A DNA stretch of 64,000 nt. Origin: Deltaproteobacteria bacterium. GTDB taxonomy: Bacteria > Desulfobacterota > Desulfarculia > JACQYL01. The position numbers and the translations under genes were made by a program. The notes beneath the pieces were generated by a model. That model searched no databases and was not told the DNA's origin. It saw nothing but the letters and a program-made list of their open reading frames with translations. The stretch is taken from NCBI GenBank assembly GCA_016208165.1, contig JACQYL010000013.1, forward strand, positions 1-64,000. Direction: 5' to 3'. Each line of letters starts with the position of its first letter. Position 1 is the stretch's first letter. Positions 45,683 to 55,140 of this stretch are shown here, one piece after another.

Positions 45683-46509
45683 GTTCGAACCTTTTCATCC
45701 ATAAGCCGCCCCAAGCTCTTGAGATGGCTCTTTTCCTCCTCCGCTATGGAGTACAAGATTTCTTTTGAACCGTCCTTCTCGGTTTCATAAGCAAAACGCA
45801 TATACAGGTCCAACGCTTGAGCTTCCAACATGATGGCAACCCCCAGAGCATCCGGAACCGTCTCGATCCGAGGTTTGACCTCCTCCAAAAACGCTCGTAT
45901 GTTGTAGCCGCCCTCCAATACCTCGGGTGTCTCGTTCTCGCCCGATACGTCGATGGAGGAGCCGACTTCGGAGGCCAGCTTCTTCAGTGATTCCAGATGC
46001 CTGGTCTCGATTTCGGCAAGCATCGAACAGAGTCCGATCAGTTCCCGATCCCCGGCAGCTTCCGCAAAAAGCAGGTAGAAGCTCCGTAGACCCCTCTCCA
46101 TGGTGGCCGCGATCCGAAAGATGCCCTGCGGTGAGAAATCACCTTGCAGGAGATCCATACCCAACTCCTCAGCCCCCCGCGCCTTCTCTCCGTTCCAGCC
46201 TTTGATACCCCCTTTCAGGTTGTATACTTCACGGAAGCCCTGGCCGGTGAGAGTCTGTGCAGCAACCCGGCTGCGACCTCCCACAGCTCAGTAGATGATC
46301 GTGGGCTTTTCGGGATCCAACTGATGGAGGGAATCCGACAATTGGGAAAGCGGTACAAGCTTTGCTCCCGGCAGGTGTTCCTGCTCGTATTCTCCTGTTT
46401 CGCGCACGTCCAGCAGCAGGTAGGTTCCCTCTTTGTGTTCTTGCATGTAGGCCTTTGCCTCGTGGGGTCCGATCGTACGTACGGGCTCGAGCAGGTCTCT
46501 TAATCGCAT
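45679..46509 (-). CDS. Selenocysteine-containing rhodanese fused to a rubrerythrin-like domain
   Basis: Two frames separated only by a UGA (46288-46290) read as one 276-residue protein. Residues 1-95 are a rhodanese domain ([49 protein letters not shown]). The UGA sits exactly at the catalytic Cys of the CxxGGRS loop (residue 74), so I read it as Sec. Residues about 115-276 are a ferritin-like di-iron domain with [10 protein letters not shown] and [10 protein letters not shown] (ExxH motifs). The ATG 46509 has GGAGG 11 bp upstream. The stop overlaps copA. A likely role is persulfide or selenide and peroxide chemistry linked to metal stress; this is inference. If UGA is not read through, the domains are separated and the rhodanese is inactive. 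Confidence 0.82.
46255..46290 (-). promoter_or_regulatory. Candidate bacterial SECIS element
   Basis: Immediately 3' of the UGA the mRNA can fold GCAGC-CGGGTT-GCTGC (46274-46270 with 46263-46259), extended by CTGT/ACAG below a bulge. The apical loop lies 18 nt after the UGA and holds G residues, within the range and style of bacterial SECIS elements bound by SelB. Confidence 0.6.
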
Positions 46510-46547
46510 TTGGAAATGCACCTCCAGTGAAATGTGCGTCCGGTTGG

Positions 46548-47342
46548 TTACAAAACGGACCTGGTAAACGGCATGATCAAAAGCCGCCCCAATGCAACTT
46601 CCTCGGGATTGTTGTACGCGCCGACTCCGATACGGATCTCTGCCTGATCGACGTCTTTCCGCAATGTGCCGAGCCAGCGGTCCCAGACTGACAAGATGGT
46701 GCCGTAGTTGGTGTTCCGTTCCTTTATAACGACCGAGTGATGGATCCGATGCATGGAAGGAGGCACGAACAGTATCCAGAGCAGGCTGTCGAGCCGGGGA
46801 GGGACTCTAAGGCTGCTGTGACAGAACTGCGCGCAGAACACGAGCAGAGTTTCAAAAACGATGACGGCGATCAGTTCGGCCCCCAAGAAAAGGATCAACG
46901 AAATCTTGATAACCGCGGACATGGCTAATTCCCCGATGTGGAACCTCGTGGATGTGGATACGTCCATGTTCAGGTCGGAATGATGCACTCTGTGAAATCG
47001 CCAGAAAAAGGGCGCTTCATGGTTCAACAAGTGCCAAACGTATATCACGAAATCCATGATGAGGACGGTAATCACTATCTTCGTCCATCGAGGGATATCC
47101 GCCAGGTTCAGCACGCCAAGCCGGTTGTCGGTGACGTACTGAGCGGTGTGAACGATGAGGGCGGCGAACAGGAGGTACATCACGACACTGTTGAGAAGCG
47201 TTAACGTCAGATTGTTCACCCAGCGTCCGGTTTTGGACACTGAGGGTTTTCGGTATGGAATTAGAAGTTCAAAACCAAGAAACAGACCATAACCGAACAA
47301 GGTCAACAGAGACCTCACTGAACCCATTTCCAGTCCCAACAT
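46548..47342 (-). CDS. Sterol desaturase/fatty acid hydroxylase family protein
   Basis: A 264-residue membrane protein with about four hydrophobic segments and the eight-histidine di-iron pattern: HLLNHE, FHRVHHSD and, nearer the C-terminus, RIHHSVV. The segment NTNYGTILSVWDRWLGT is a family hallmark. Members are O2-dependent hydroxylases or desaturases of lipids. It is 38 bp before the selenoprotein start and probably cotranscribed with it. The substrate is unknown. Confidence 0.88.
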   Translation of the reverse strand: MLGLEMGSVRSLLTLFGYGLFLGFELLIPYRKPSVSKTGRWVNNLTLTLLNSVVMYLLFAALIVHTAQYVTDNRLGVLNLADIPRWTKIVITVLIMDFVIYVWHLLNHEAPFFWRFHRVHHSDLNMDVSTSTRFHIGELAMSAVIKISLILFLGAELIAVIVFETLLVFCAQFCHSSLRVPPRLDSLLWILFVPPSMHRIHHSVVIKERNTNYGTILSVWDRWLGTLRKDVDQAEIRIGVGAYNNPEEVALGRLLIMPFTRSVL

Positions 47343-47571
47343 AGCCTCGATCCTGATGGTTGCAGCATGAATACCGGTCCGGAGTCGACTCGAACCTTAC
47401 CGGTCGCTTGATGCCAAAAACTCGTTGAAATCCTCCGAATCACCGGATAAAATTTAAATATAACTATGGGCCGAAGAATGTCCAGACTCGATGGGGTATT
47501 GATGCCTCCGCGGGATCCATGCGGCTCCCGCACGGATCGAGAACTCCGGTAGCGCGTTTCCGTGCAGCATA

Positions 47572-48429
47572 CTATCGATAGGAATACCGGGGATCGATAA
47601 GGAAACGTTCGCCGTCCCTCCGGCCCAGGTCGTAGGTGATTTCCAATCCTTCGGGATCGGTGTAATCCCATTTGGAAACGGGTACGGGTTCTGAGGGTTG
47701 CACGTAGGTTCGTCCGTGATATCCGTGTAACTTGGCTGGAGCATAACGTCTGGTCAGTAGAACCAATGTCGGCAATTCCCATGGGTTTATGGCCACGACC
47801 GGAACGTTGTCCACAAGCCCTCCGTCGAGAACCGGCCGACCGTTCCTTCGCATCGGCGGCAATACAGGGGGCGTACACGACGAAGCCAGGATGAGATCGG
47901 CGAGTTCTTCCGGATTGCGGCATGTGCTCACCGGAACGATTTCAGGCCGAAATCCCAGGGCGGCGGGGAGCTTCGGATGTAAAGGAGCGGTGATCCGCTT
48001 CTCGAAAGCGTAACTGAGAAAACCGAGCATGACCCCTCCAAGGCTGCCGGCCCAACGAGGCGGGCATGCCAGGAGCACCCGTATTTCGGGTCCTCTTTTC
48101 AGCCTGCTGAAAGCCTCCTCGTCGAAGATGGTCAGAATGGACCGGCGATACATATCGTAGTGAGGGAAAGGCCGTTTTCCCTTCGTCAGATTAGAAAACC
48201 GGAAGTTCGAACGATTGTCCGTCGTGATCTGATTGAGATACGCTTTGCTGAATTCGGAGCGGCCGGCGAATATCACGCAGGCTGTATGTGCTCCGGCGCT
48301 GGCCCCGGCTACGACCTTGGGTTCGAGTTGAAGGGCCGGAGCAACGACTTCCCAGAATCCCGCCTGCCAGATGCAGCGGTTGCCGCCGCCGGCGAAAACC
48401 ACGGAAGTATACGCAAGGCTCCGGGACAT
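47572..48429 (-). CDS. Patatin-like phospholipase
   Basis: A 285-residue protein. The oxyanion-hole glycine run is VVFAGGGNRCIWQAG, the nucleophile lies in VAGASAGAHTA (GxSxG), and the dyad Asp in DGGLVDNVP. These make a complete Ser-Asp lipase of the patatin family, with no signal peptide. GGAG precedes the ATG by 7 bp. It lies downstream of plsB on the same strand, which suggests a role in phospholipid turnover. Confidence 0.87.
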   Translation of the reverse strand: MSRSLAYTSVVFAGGGNRCIWQAGFWEVVAPALQLEPKVVAGASAGAHTACVIFAGRSEFSKAYLNQITTDNRSNFRFSNLTKGKRPFPHYDMYRRSILTIFDEEAFSRLKRGPEIRVLLACPPRWAGSLGGVMLGFLSYAFEKRITAPLHPKLPAALGFRPEIVPVSTCRNPEELADLILASSCTPPVLPPMRRNGRPVLDGGLVDNVPVVAINPWELPTLVLLTRRYAPAKLHGYHGRTYVQPSEPVPVSKWDYTDPEGLEITYDLGRRDGERFLIDPRYSYR

Positions 48430-48574
48430 ACATCAGCTCCTGTTGAACTCCGGCGACTTCGGGGATCCATAACACTCGTTGCGACGCGAAGGCGGCGCAA
48501 CCCCGCCAAATAGGTTTAGAAGGGGTGTGGGGGTACCTTTTTCAATAGGGTTTCCCGGGAAATCCCCTGAATGA

Positions 48575-51187
48575 TTACGCTCCGCGCATCAGGGAGCGCG
48601 CATGACAAAAATCCTTGACACGCTTCTCCGTTTCCTGCCATTCGCCTCGCTCGCCGGTCACCGTCAAGACGTCTTCCCCGAAAGACCGATCCACTTCAAG
48701 GATGCCCCAGTGTTCGAACAATTTCAGAGCATTCTCGAAAGCCAGTGCGGACAGGGCGCTGGCGTGTTGTATCCCTCCCCGTTTAAGAAAACGGGTGCCT
48801 TTGGATTTCATCCTGGCGAGGATGTCCTTTTTGGTGAACGACGATCCCTTGAATGTCCAAAGGGCGCCAAGGGCGATCCAAAGCGATTCCAAAACGTTAC
48901 ACACGAGGTCCGAAAACAGAGGCAGTTTTCTCAGTCCCTTGGGGGTAACCGAAAGCCCGCCGTCCTTAAATTCCACAAACCCGCGGCTTTCGAAGAAATG
49001 GGCAAGATCCTCCATGGCGTCGGGAGAGAGACCTTTCTTGTCCAGGATGAATTCGAATTGAAGTGTCTCTCCCAAAAACGCCACATCCGCGTCCAGTTCC
49101 GCCTTCGACGCGGTCAGAGATTCCTTGGACAGCAACGAGAGAGAAAGAAAGGCAGCGGGAACGAAGTGATGTATCGCGTTGTTCTTGTAGTATTCCAACG
49201 AAATGCGTTTATCGTCATCGATCAGGTAGAACTCCTCGTCCCCCGGATCTTCTCCCTCGAGGTAATTTATCTTGCCTCGTTCCTCGAGCATCGAAAGAAC
49301 CGTTCGAACACATTTGGCCGGATCGAGGACGCTTTCCTGAAGCGGGGCGCCGATATGCGACAGATAATCCACGTACATACGCGCGATCTCGGAAATCTCG
49401 ACACAGGAGAACCCGCGGTACGGGATAGCCAATATGACAGTGACCACCAACGAGAGGGGCGTCACGGTGGTTACGTTGTTGATCGAGTGGATCAGGTGAA
49501 AGGAGAATCGGCGGTAAGCTTCCCGCTTCAAGTCAGGATCTTCAAAGACTTCCGGAGATTGTTGCGAGAAATAATTTCTTGCCGAAATGGGTTCGGCGAA
49601 TCGGATGTACACGGTCCCGTATCTTTTCCGCAGAAATTTGCGGGCCTTGATAACCTGGAGCAGACTCTCCTTCTTCTTTTCCGTGCCTCCCAACTCTTTG
49701 ACATAGTACTGTTCTTCCATAATCTGGTCATACCCGATGTGAGCCGGCACGAACATCAGATCTTCGCACCGCTCTTTCGCAAGGCTGTCCAGTGCTATGG
49801 AAAGGAGTCCGAATTTCGGCATGATCATCTTCCCGCTGCGGCTCCGGCCACCTTCTATGAAGAATTCGAGGGGGTATTGGTATTCGATCAGCGTCTGCAC
49901 ATACTTGGTGAACACCTTTTCGTACAAAGGCATGTTGCGAAAGGTCCGTCTCAGAAAGAACGCGCCTGAATTGCGAAAGATGTAGCCCATGGGCCAGAAG
50001 GAAAGATTCTTTCCCGCTGCGATTCGAGGAGTGTGCAATTGATGTTTGAACAAGATGTAGTTGAGCACCAGGTAATCGATGTGGCTGCGGTGGCACGGTA
50101 CATAGATCATGGTGCCGCGGCGGGCCGCTTCACGCACCTTGGAAAGGCCTTCCGTGTCCACCTCGACGCCGTCGAAGATACGTTCGAAAATGAACGTCAG
50201 CACGTAATCCCACAGGTGTACATATACGGCGTTGTAGTTGGCTGCGATTTCGTCAAAATAGGCTGCAGCCTGTTTGTGGATGTTCTTGACGGATTTGCTT
50301 TGTTCGGCCGCCGCAATTTCCAAGTCCTGTCTCATTTCCGAATCGTCCAGCACCAGTTCGCGAAACTGCTGGCGGGTCTTGAGCTGAGGTCCCAGTACCA
50401 CTCTCCTCTGCCGATCGATGTGATCGAGCAGTTTGTCGCACAGGTCGCGGCCGGCCTCGCGAACCGTCTCCGGGCTCCAGTCCCGAGGCAGATGCTCCCG
50501 GAGGTTTACAAACGGCCCCACGTCAATAAAGGCTCGACGGAAGTATCGGAAAAACAGGACGACCTTGCGAAGGGTTCCGGGATTGTCCTTGCTGCCGAAA
50601 AAAAGGTCCAGGAGAGAGAGCTTCTGCTTTTCCGGTTTGAGTTCATATACGTAAGTGAGCGGAACGAGGAAAATCGGGCGGTCCAGCTCTTTCTGGATTT
50701 CCATGAGCATCACGATAGGATGTTCCATGGAGTGCATGAATCGCCTGGAAAACCCTTTTTCATCCACCAAGAACAATAAAGAGGTAGTCCCCCGCTTGAC
50801 CTCTTCCCGAAAAAATCCCGACGTATAGGGATCATCCGGTTTCCGACCTCTCAGGAAACTCCCGATGTAATACCTGGCGATGCCGAAAGCGCGCCGTAAA
50901 GGCAACCACAGGAACATGTTCAGGTCAAAAGCAATCCTTGGGGTGGGTATCCGATCCCCCAGAAAGCGATAGTGGTAAAGCAAATAGTCGAGGGCGCCCC
51001 TATACTTGATGGTATATACAATAACGCCCTCTCTGCCGATCTTCCGGAGTTTTTCGCGCATTTCCGGACGATACTTGACCCGACTGAAGAGTTTGTAGAG
51101 CAGCCATCCCAGAAAGAAACCGGGTTTCGAATCCAGGATGTAGGGATAGGGCTCATCGGTAAGGCGTTTTCGGATCTTACGGATCAT
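48575..51187 (-). CDS. plsB: Glycerol-3-phosphate 1-O-acyltransferase (PlsB type)
   Basis: An 870-residue membrane-associated acyltransferase for the first step of phospholipid synthesis. The acyltransferase core has VPCHRSHIDYLVLNYI (HX4D), FFIEGGRSRSGKMI (phosphate-binding block), PAHIGYDQIME and the substrate-binding block with VYIRFAEPIS. The length and domain order fit PlsB (about 800 residues) rather than PlsC. A DUF2461 gene ends 58 bp upstream on the same strand. Confidence 0.93.
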   Translation of the reverse strand: MIRKIRKRLTDEPYPYILDSKPGFFLGWLLYKLFSRVKYRPEMREKLRKIGREGVIVYTIKYRGALDYLLYHYRFLGDRIPTPRIAFDLNMFLWLPLRRAFGIARYYIGSFLRGRKPDDPYTSGFFREEVKRGTTSLLFLVDEKGFSRRFMHSMEHPIVMLMEIQKELDRPIFLVPLTYVYELKPEKQKLSLLDLFFGSKDNPGTLRKVVLFFRYFRRAFIDVGPFVNLREHLPRDWSPETVREAGRDLCDKLLDHIDRQRRVVLGPQLKTRQQFRELVLDDSEMRQDLEIAAAEQSKSVKNIHKQAAAYFDEIAANYNAVYVHLWDYVLTFIFERIFDGVEVDTEGLSKVREAARRGTMIYVPCHRSHIDYLVLNYILFKHQLHTPRIAAGKNLSFWPMGYIFRNSGAFFLRRTFRNMPLYEKVFTKYVQTLIEYQYPLEFFIEGGRSRSGKMIMPKFGLLSIALDSLAKERCEDLMFVPAHIGYDQIMEEQYYVKELGGTEKKKESLLQVIKARKFLRKRYGTVYIRFAEPISARNYFSQQSPEVFEDPDLKREAYRRFSFHLIHSINNVTTVTPLSLVVTVILAIPYRGFSCVEISEIARMYVDYLSHIGAPLQESVLDPAKCVRTVLSMLEERGKINYLEGEDPGDEEFYLIDDDKRISLEYYKNNAIHHFVPAAFLSLSLLSKESLTASKAELDADVAFLGETLQFEFILDKKGLSPDAMEDLAHFFESRGFVEFKDGGLSVTPKGLRKLPLFSDLVCNVLESLWIALGALWTFKGSSFTKKDILARMKSKGTRFLKRGGIQHASALSALAFENALKLFEHWGILEVDRSFGEDVLTVTGERGEWQETEKRVKDFCHARSLMRGA

Positions 51188-51245
51188 GGCATTCCCATCG
51201 GCAAACAGGTTTCTCGTCTACGGTCAATGCCGCTTGCTGCGTGCG

Positions 51246-51953
51246 TTATGCGTCCATGCGTTCGAGGAGCCGGAAAAGCCATTCGTGTACGGGCTTCATT
51301 TCGACAAATCGGACAAAGCAATAGTCCAGAAGCTCTTCCGAATAGAACTCCGGTGGAATGGGGGATTCGGTGCGCACCGTAAGGCCGTTGTGCAGGAGCA
51401 ATTCCGCATTGGCATGATGGGGATCGAATCCTCTGGGAACTTTCTTGTAATGCCTTTCGCCGACTATATACGAGCCCTTCGAAGTAACCGACTCGATGGC
51501 GTCTTTCAGGGCCGCGCCCCATTCACGGTCCACTGCGGCGGAACGATAGGCTTCCAGAACCGGCTTCGAAAATTCACGCATGCCGGCCGCAAGCATGAGG
51601 AACGGCGGCTCGAGATGAAAATAGAAGCCGGGACGCTCCATCCGGGGTCCTTCGCCTTCCCACATCCAGATGCCCAGATGGGTCTTGTAGGGCGATTTGT
51701 CCGGGCTGAATCGGATGTCGCGCTGGATCCGGAACAACGAGCGGTTAACTCTCGGATCGGCGTGGATTCCCGGGGCGATGTTCCTCAGACGTTCGCCCAT
51801 TCCCACGACGAACGCCCGGGCCGGCGCCAAAACATGCGTCTCGAACGTGTCCTTGTGACTCTCAAACCAACCCTTGTTGTTGTTACGGGTCAGTTCGACA
51901 TAGAAATCAACGGCTTGAGGTGAAAACCCCTGGAATTCCCGGTCCAACGGCAT
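51246..51953 (-). CDS. DUF2461 family protein
   Basis: A 235-residue protein of the DUF2461/TIGR02453 type: FYVELTRNNNKGWFESHKD near the N-terminus, FRIQRDIRFSPDKSPYKTHL in the middle, and GFYFHLEPPFLMLAAGMRE. The family is widespread and of unknown biochemical function. It sits at the head of the minus-strand plsB-patatin series. Confidence 0.85.
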   Translation of the reverse strand: MPLDREFQGFSPQAVDFYVELTRNNNKGWFESHKDTFETHVLAPARAFVVGMGERLRNIAPGIHADPRVNRSLFRIQRDIRFSPDKSPYKTHLGIWMWEGEGPRMERPGFYFHLEPPFLMLAAGMREFSKPVLEAYRSAAVDREWGAALKDAIESVTSKGSYIVGERHYKKVPRGFDPHHANAELLLHNGLTVRTESPIPPEFYSEELLDYCFVRFVEMKPVHEWLFRLLERMDA

Positions 51954-52554
51954 CTCCGACTCCTCCGATCAGACAATGAACTCGGTTCCGAACATAGTCG
52001 GAGGCTGAGACCGGGTCAAGAGATTGTAATCATTTACGGGGGGAAAACTTTTGGTACCTGTTCAGGGGGTGCTTGGGGAACCCTTCTCAAGAATCCCGCC
52101 GCGGCGGGACCAAACCCCTCCCAAGACTCTTGAACAAGGGTCATTCCGGCTCACGCCGGAAAGACCCGGGAGGGCGGATGCAGTCTCCACGGACGAAAAA
52201 GGCGACCCAAAGCGCCGTGTCAGAGACTTCCCCCACAGAGCAATTACCACCTGGGCGCCTCCCGCAGGGCGGCGCCTGCCTTAAACGTTTTGAAAGGAGG
52301 GTACTGGGGGAAAACTTTTTCAAAAGTTTTCCCCCAGTCAATACTTACAACTTTTGAAATCGCCGGCGGGGCGCACTCACCCTCCCTTCTGCAAGGCGGT
52401 CCTGGAAACCGTTATTCCCACTTCGTCTCGTCGAATGAGACTGCGTCGCGATTTCAGCCGCGTCATTCCGCACCAACGCACAGGGATCCGGTAAAATTCA
52501 ATGGTCCGAGCTCGGACATTGGAGGGCCTGGGGACTTTCCGTCCTCATCGCCTG
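51954..52554. repeat. Palindrome-rich intergenic region
   Basis: About 600 bp without a gene. A nested palindrome spans 52080-52141: ACCCTT/AAGGGT and TCAAGA/TCTTGA arms around the perfect TCCCGCCGCGGCGGGA (52094-52109). A separate perfect 16-bp-arm hairpin lies at 52304-52337 (CTGGGGGAAAACTTTT, TC loop). Similar GGGGAAAACTTTT half-sites occur near 52040. The second hairpin may act as an mRNA end for the lipoprotein gene that finishes at 52555. Confidence 0.7.
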
Positions 52555-55044
52555 TTACATTTCCTCCGCCGAATCTTTTTGGGATTCTGCATCCTTTGTA
52601 TGGAAGCCCCAATATCCTTCGCAGTCCGACGCCTCGATGTCATTACAACTATAGCTTCTGGCCTTCTTTATGAAGTCCATGGCTTCCGTTCTGCGGGAAG
52701 GGTCGCATTTCGGACAACAGTAGAGAAAGTTCACGTATTGCTCGACGGCGTCTAGGGTATGGCCGTTTCCGGCAGCCTCGTTGCCCAATCTGAAATACGT
52801 ATCTCCGTAGGTTTCAAGCGAAACAGCGATGTGATCCGCAATCTCCCCAACCACGCCATCGACGACCTGGTTGGTTAATTCCGTATCGGACTTCAGGTTC
52901 AGCGGGTTGCCATGCACTCCCGCCGAAGGATTAGGGTTATCCACGTAATCATCTCCATCTTCCGCGGTCCTGCCTGCCGTATTTGAAAACAGAATGCTTC
53001 CGGTCGGGACGTCAACGGCTTGGCAGGTTACGGAAAGGGAACAAAGCTTCGTAACCTGGTGAATGCGGTAGTGCCATAGGCTATATACCGGCACGTCTAT
53101 GTATGCGTCCGTGTACAGAAATCTGTTTTGAGCGGATCGCAACTTGCGTTCCAAAACCTCCAACTGTCTTTCTCGCATGCTCAATCGGCTCTTTATATCG
53201 TCAATGCCTCTCCTGCTGCCGTCCATGTCCGATTTAAGCGTTCCCAATGTAGCGAGTACGTCACCACAGTTTCTATATTTTGAAGACTCTTTGCTATGTG
53301 CGTAACTCCTGCACCACTCCACGTCAAATGAGCGGCTAAAATCATTGTATGTCTTTTGGGCGCTGTAGGCTTTGCTTTGGGCGTCATTGTATTCAGCCCT
53401 GTAGCGCGAGACGTAGTCCCTTTCGCGACTCACCTTGTCCTGCAGGTCCCAGACGTCCTGTTGTGCATCGTAGTAGGTGTAGTTTTTGACTTGCCTGGCG
53501 CCGGATTGATATTTTTGCGACGTTGAGGTGATCGATTCCTGGAAATATATCCGGAAGGAAGAGACCTGCCCCCTGATGATCGCACCCACGGCTTGAATTC
53601 CGCCGGCGGGTAGCGCCCCATCCGGATCCGCCAAATTATTCATACTCAGACGCTGTTTTTCTAGGATGTTATTCAACGTTCGTCTTTCCAAAATTTCTAT
53701 ATGCTCCATGCCGCGCCTTACGAGCGAGTCCAGAAGTCTATCGCTCAAATTCTCGGCGACGGCGCAATCTTTCGAGCGGTTCGAGAAGGGAAGCAGCGCC
53801 ACCTTGTAAGCGGTGCGCTTGGCTATCAGTTGCTCGATGGCGGCTGCTTTTTGTCGAGCATTGGCGTAGTCCGGGTCCATGAGCAATGCTTTCCTGAATT
53901 CGATCAGCGCATTGCCCGGTTTGCCGGCGGTTTCGAAATCCGAGCCCTGCCGGTAGAAAATGCCGGCTAATCCTTCTCTGGCAACAGAAAAATCGGGCGC
54001 GCACTCGAGGGCCGAAGTGAATTCCGCCACGGCTCTTCCCGCATCGCCCTCGTTCAAAGAGGCCAGGCCGTCGGAACTGTGTTTCGCGGCCGCCTCGACC
54101 AGTGCTTTTGCCAGCCTGTTCTTTGAAAGAGCGTGGTTGGGATCAACGTCCAGGGCCTTTCTGTAGACTCCAATGGCTTCATCCCAGCGTTTCTCTTCGA
54201 AATAGGCGTCTCCGTTCAGGGAAAACAACTCCGCTTGTTTTTTGCTTTCGGCGGCCTCCTCGATTCGCTTTCGGGGCTCCTGAAAAAATGGACTGACTCT
54301 GATCGCCGCTTCGAATTGATCCGTTGCCGGATCCCAATCTTTCCGCCCGAAGAATTCCATCCCCCTGTCGTACAACACCTTGGCGGAATCGATCCGGTCC
54401 TGGGCCTCTCTGGCCTTGGATCTGGCAAGCACATGGCCCGGGTTGGTTTCTACGCACGCTCGAAATTCCTCTAAGGATTTGTTCCAGTCCTTTTGCTGAA
54501 AGTGGGACATACCCGTCCTGTATTGCTCTTCGGCTTTTCGCTCGTTTTCCTCCTTTGCCTTCAGAGCGATGTCCAACGCGTCCTGGGCGGCTCTATTGTC
54601 AGGATCCAGCTCGACCGACAGGGTCAATTCATCGACGGCCTCATAGAGCTTCCCGTTGCTCGCCAGGCTCAGCCCAGCCTGCAGGTGTACTTTCGAAGAT
54701 TCTTTACGCGCCTCGGCGAGTGCTTCCTTTGCCTGCGCATGACTCCGGTCCAGTTCGAGACACCGGGTGTACCGCCTGATGGCTTCATCCCATTGTAGCC
54801 GCTTTCCTAGATCCTTTCCCTCCTTATAGAGAACTTCGACGCGGGCCTTCCTGAGCCGCTCCTGGAACACGTCGTCATTCGCAAGCTCGGACTCTATCGC
54901 CAGGGCCTGTTCATACTCCTTTACCGCCGCCTCATAATCTTTCGCCGCAAACTGCTCGTTTCCATGTCTGATGTGGCGGCCGGCCGCGCAGGCGATCACC
55001 GATGCAATAGCGAGAACCAGGATGATTTGCAGCAGACGTTTCAT
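52555..55044 (-). CDS. TPR and CsgG-like lipoprotein
   Basis: 829 residues from ATG 55044, which has AAGGAG 8 bp upstream. The signal sequence ends in a lipobox (VIAC, Cys 19). Roughly ten TPR-type repeats fill residues 20-410. A CsgG/TolB-N-like domain follows (KVALLPFSNRSKDCAVAENL, ILERRTLNNILEKQRL, GAIIRGQVSSF). Next come a coiled-coil stretch (about 535-650) and a beta-rich part with VTCQAVDVPTGSILFSN. A further TPR-like region and a Cys-rich end (CCPKC, CNDIEASDCEG) close it. This suggests an outer-membrane or periplasmic assembly factor. The gene is 97 bp after the TPR gene and may share its operon. Confidence 0.75.
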   Translation of the reverse strand: MKRLLQIILVLAIASVIACAAGRHIRHGNEQFAAKDYEAAVKEYEQALAIESELANDDVFQERLRKARVEVLYKEGKDLGKRLQWDEAIRRYTRCLELDRSHAQAKEALAEARKESSKVHLQAGLSLASNGKLYEAVDELTLSVELDPDNRAAQDALDIALKAKEENERKAEEQYRTGMSHFQQKDWNKSLEEFRACVETNPGHVLARSKAREAQDRIDSAKVLYDRGMEFFGRKDWDPATDQFEAAIRVSPFFQEPRKRIEEAAESKKQAELFSLNGDAYFEEKRWDEAIGVYRKALDVDPNHALSKNRLAKALVEAAAKHSSDGLASLNEGDAGRAVAEFTSALECAPDFSVAREGLAGIFYRQGSDFETAGKPGNALIEFRKALLMDPDYANARQKAAAIEQLIAKRTAYKVALLPFSNRSKDCAVAENLSDRLLDSLVRRGMEHIEILERRTLNNILEKQRLSMNNLADPDGALPAGGIQAVGAIIRGQVSSFRIYFQESITSTSQKYQSGARQVKNYTYYDAQQDVWDLQDKVSRERDYVSRYRAEYNDAQSKAYSAQKTYNDFSRSFDVEWCRSYAHSKESSKYRNCGDVLATLGTLKSDMDGSRRGIDDIKSRLSMRERQLEVLERKLRSAQNRFLYTDAYIDVPVYSLWHYRIHQVTKLCSLSVTCQAVDVPTGSILFSNTAGRTAEDGDDYVDNPNPSAGVHGNPLNLKSDTELTNQVVDGVVGEIADHIAVSLETYGDTYFRLGNEAAGNGHTLDAVEQYVNFLYCCPKCDPSRRTEAMDFIKKARSYSCNDIEASDCEGYWGFHTKDAESQKDSAEEM

Positions 55045-55100
55045 GGTGCGGGACTCCTTCTGTTGGTGAGAGCGCATTCGCCGGGGGGAAACTCTTGAAA

Positions 55101-55121
55101 CCCGGCTTTGATGGGGCCGGG
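55101..55121 (-). repeat. Short hairpin between the TPR and lipoprotein genes
   Basis: CCCGGC and GCCGGG flank a loop of 9 bp. There is no T-run, so it is more likely an mRNA processing or stabilising stem than a terminator. Confidence 0.4.
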
Positions 55122-55140
55122 CAAACCCTCTTTCAAAGTA

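Noticed and set aside
48602-49969. 455-codon plus-strand frame opposite plsB
   Set aside because: Antisense shadow of a conserved acyltransferase; the composition is that of a complement frame.
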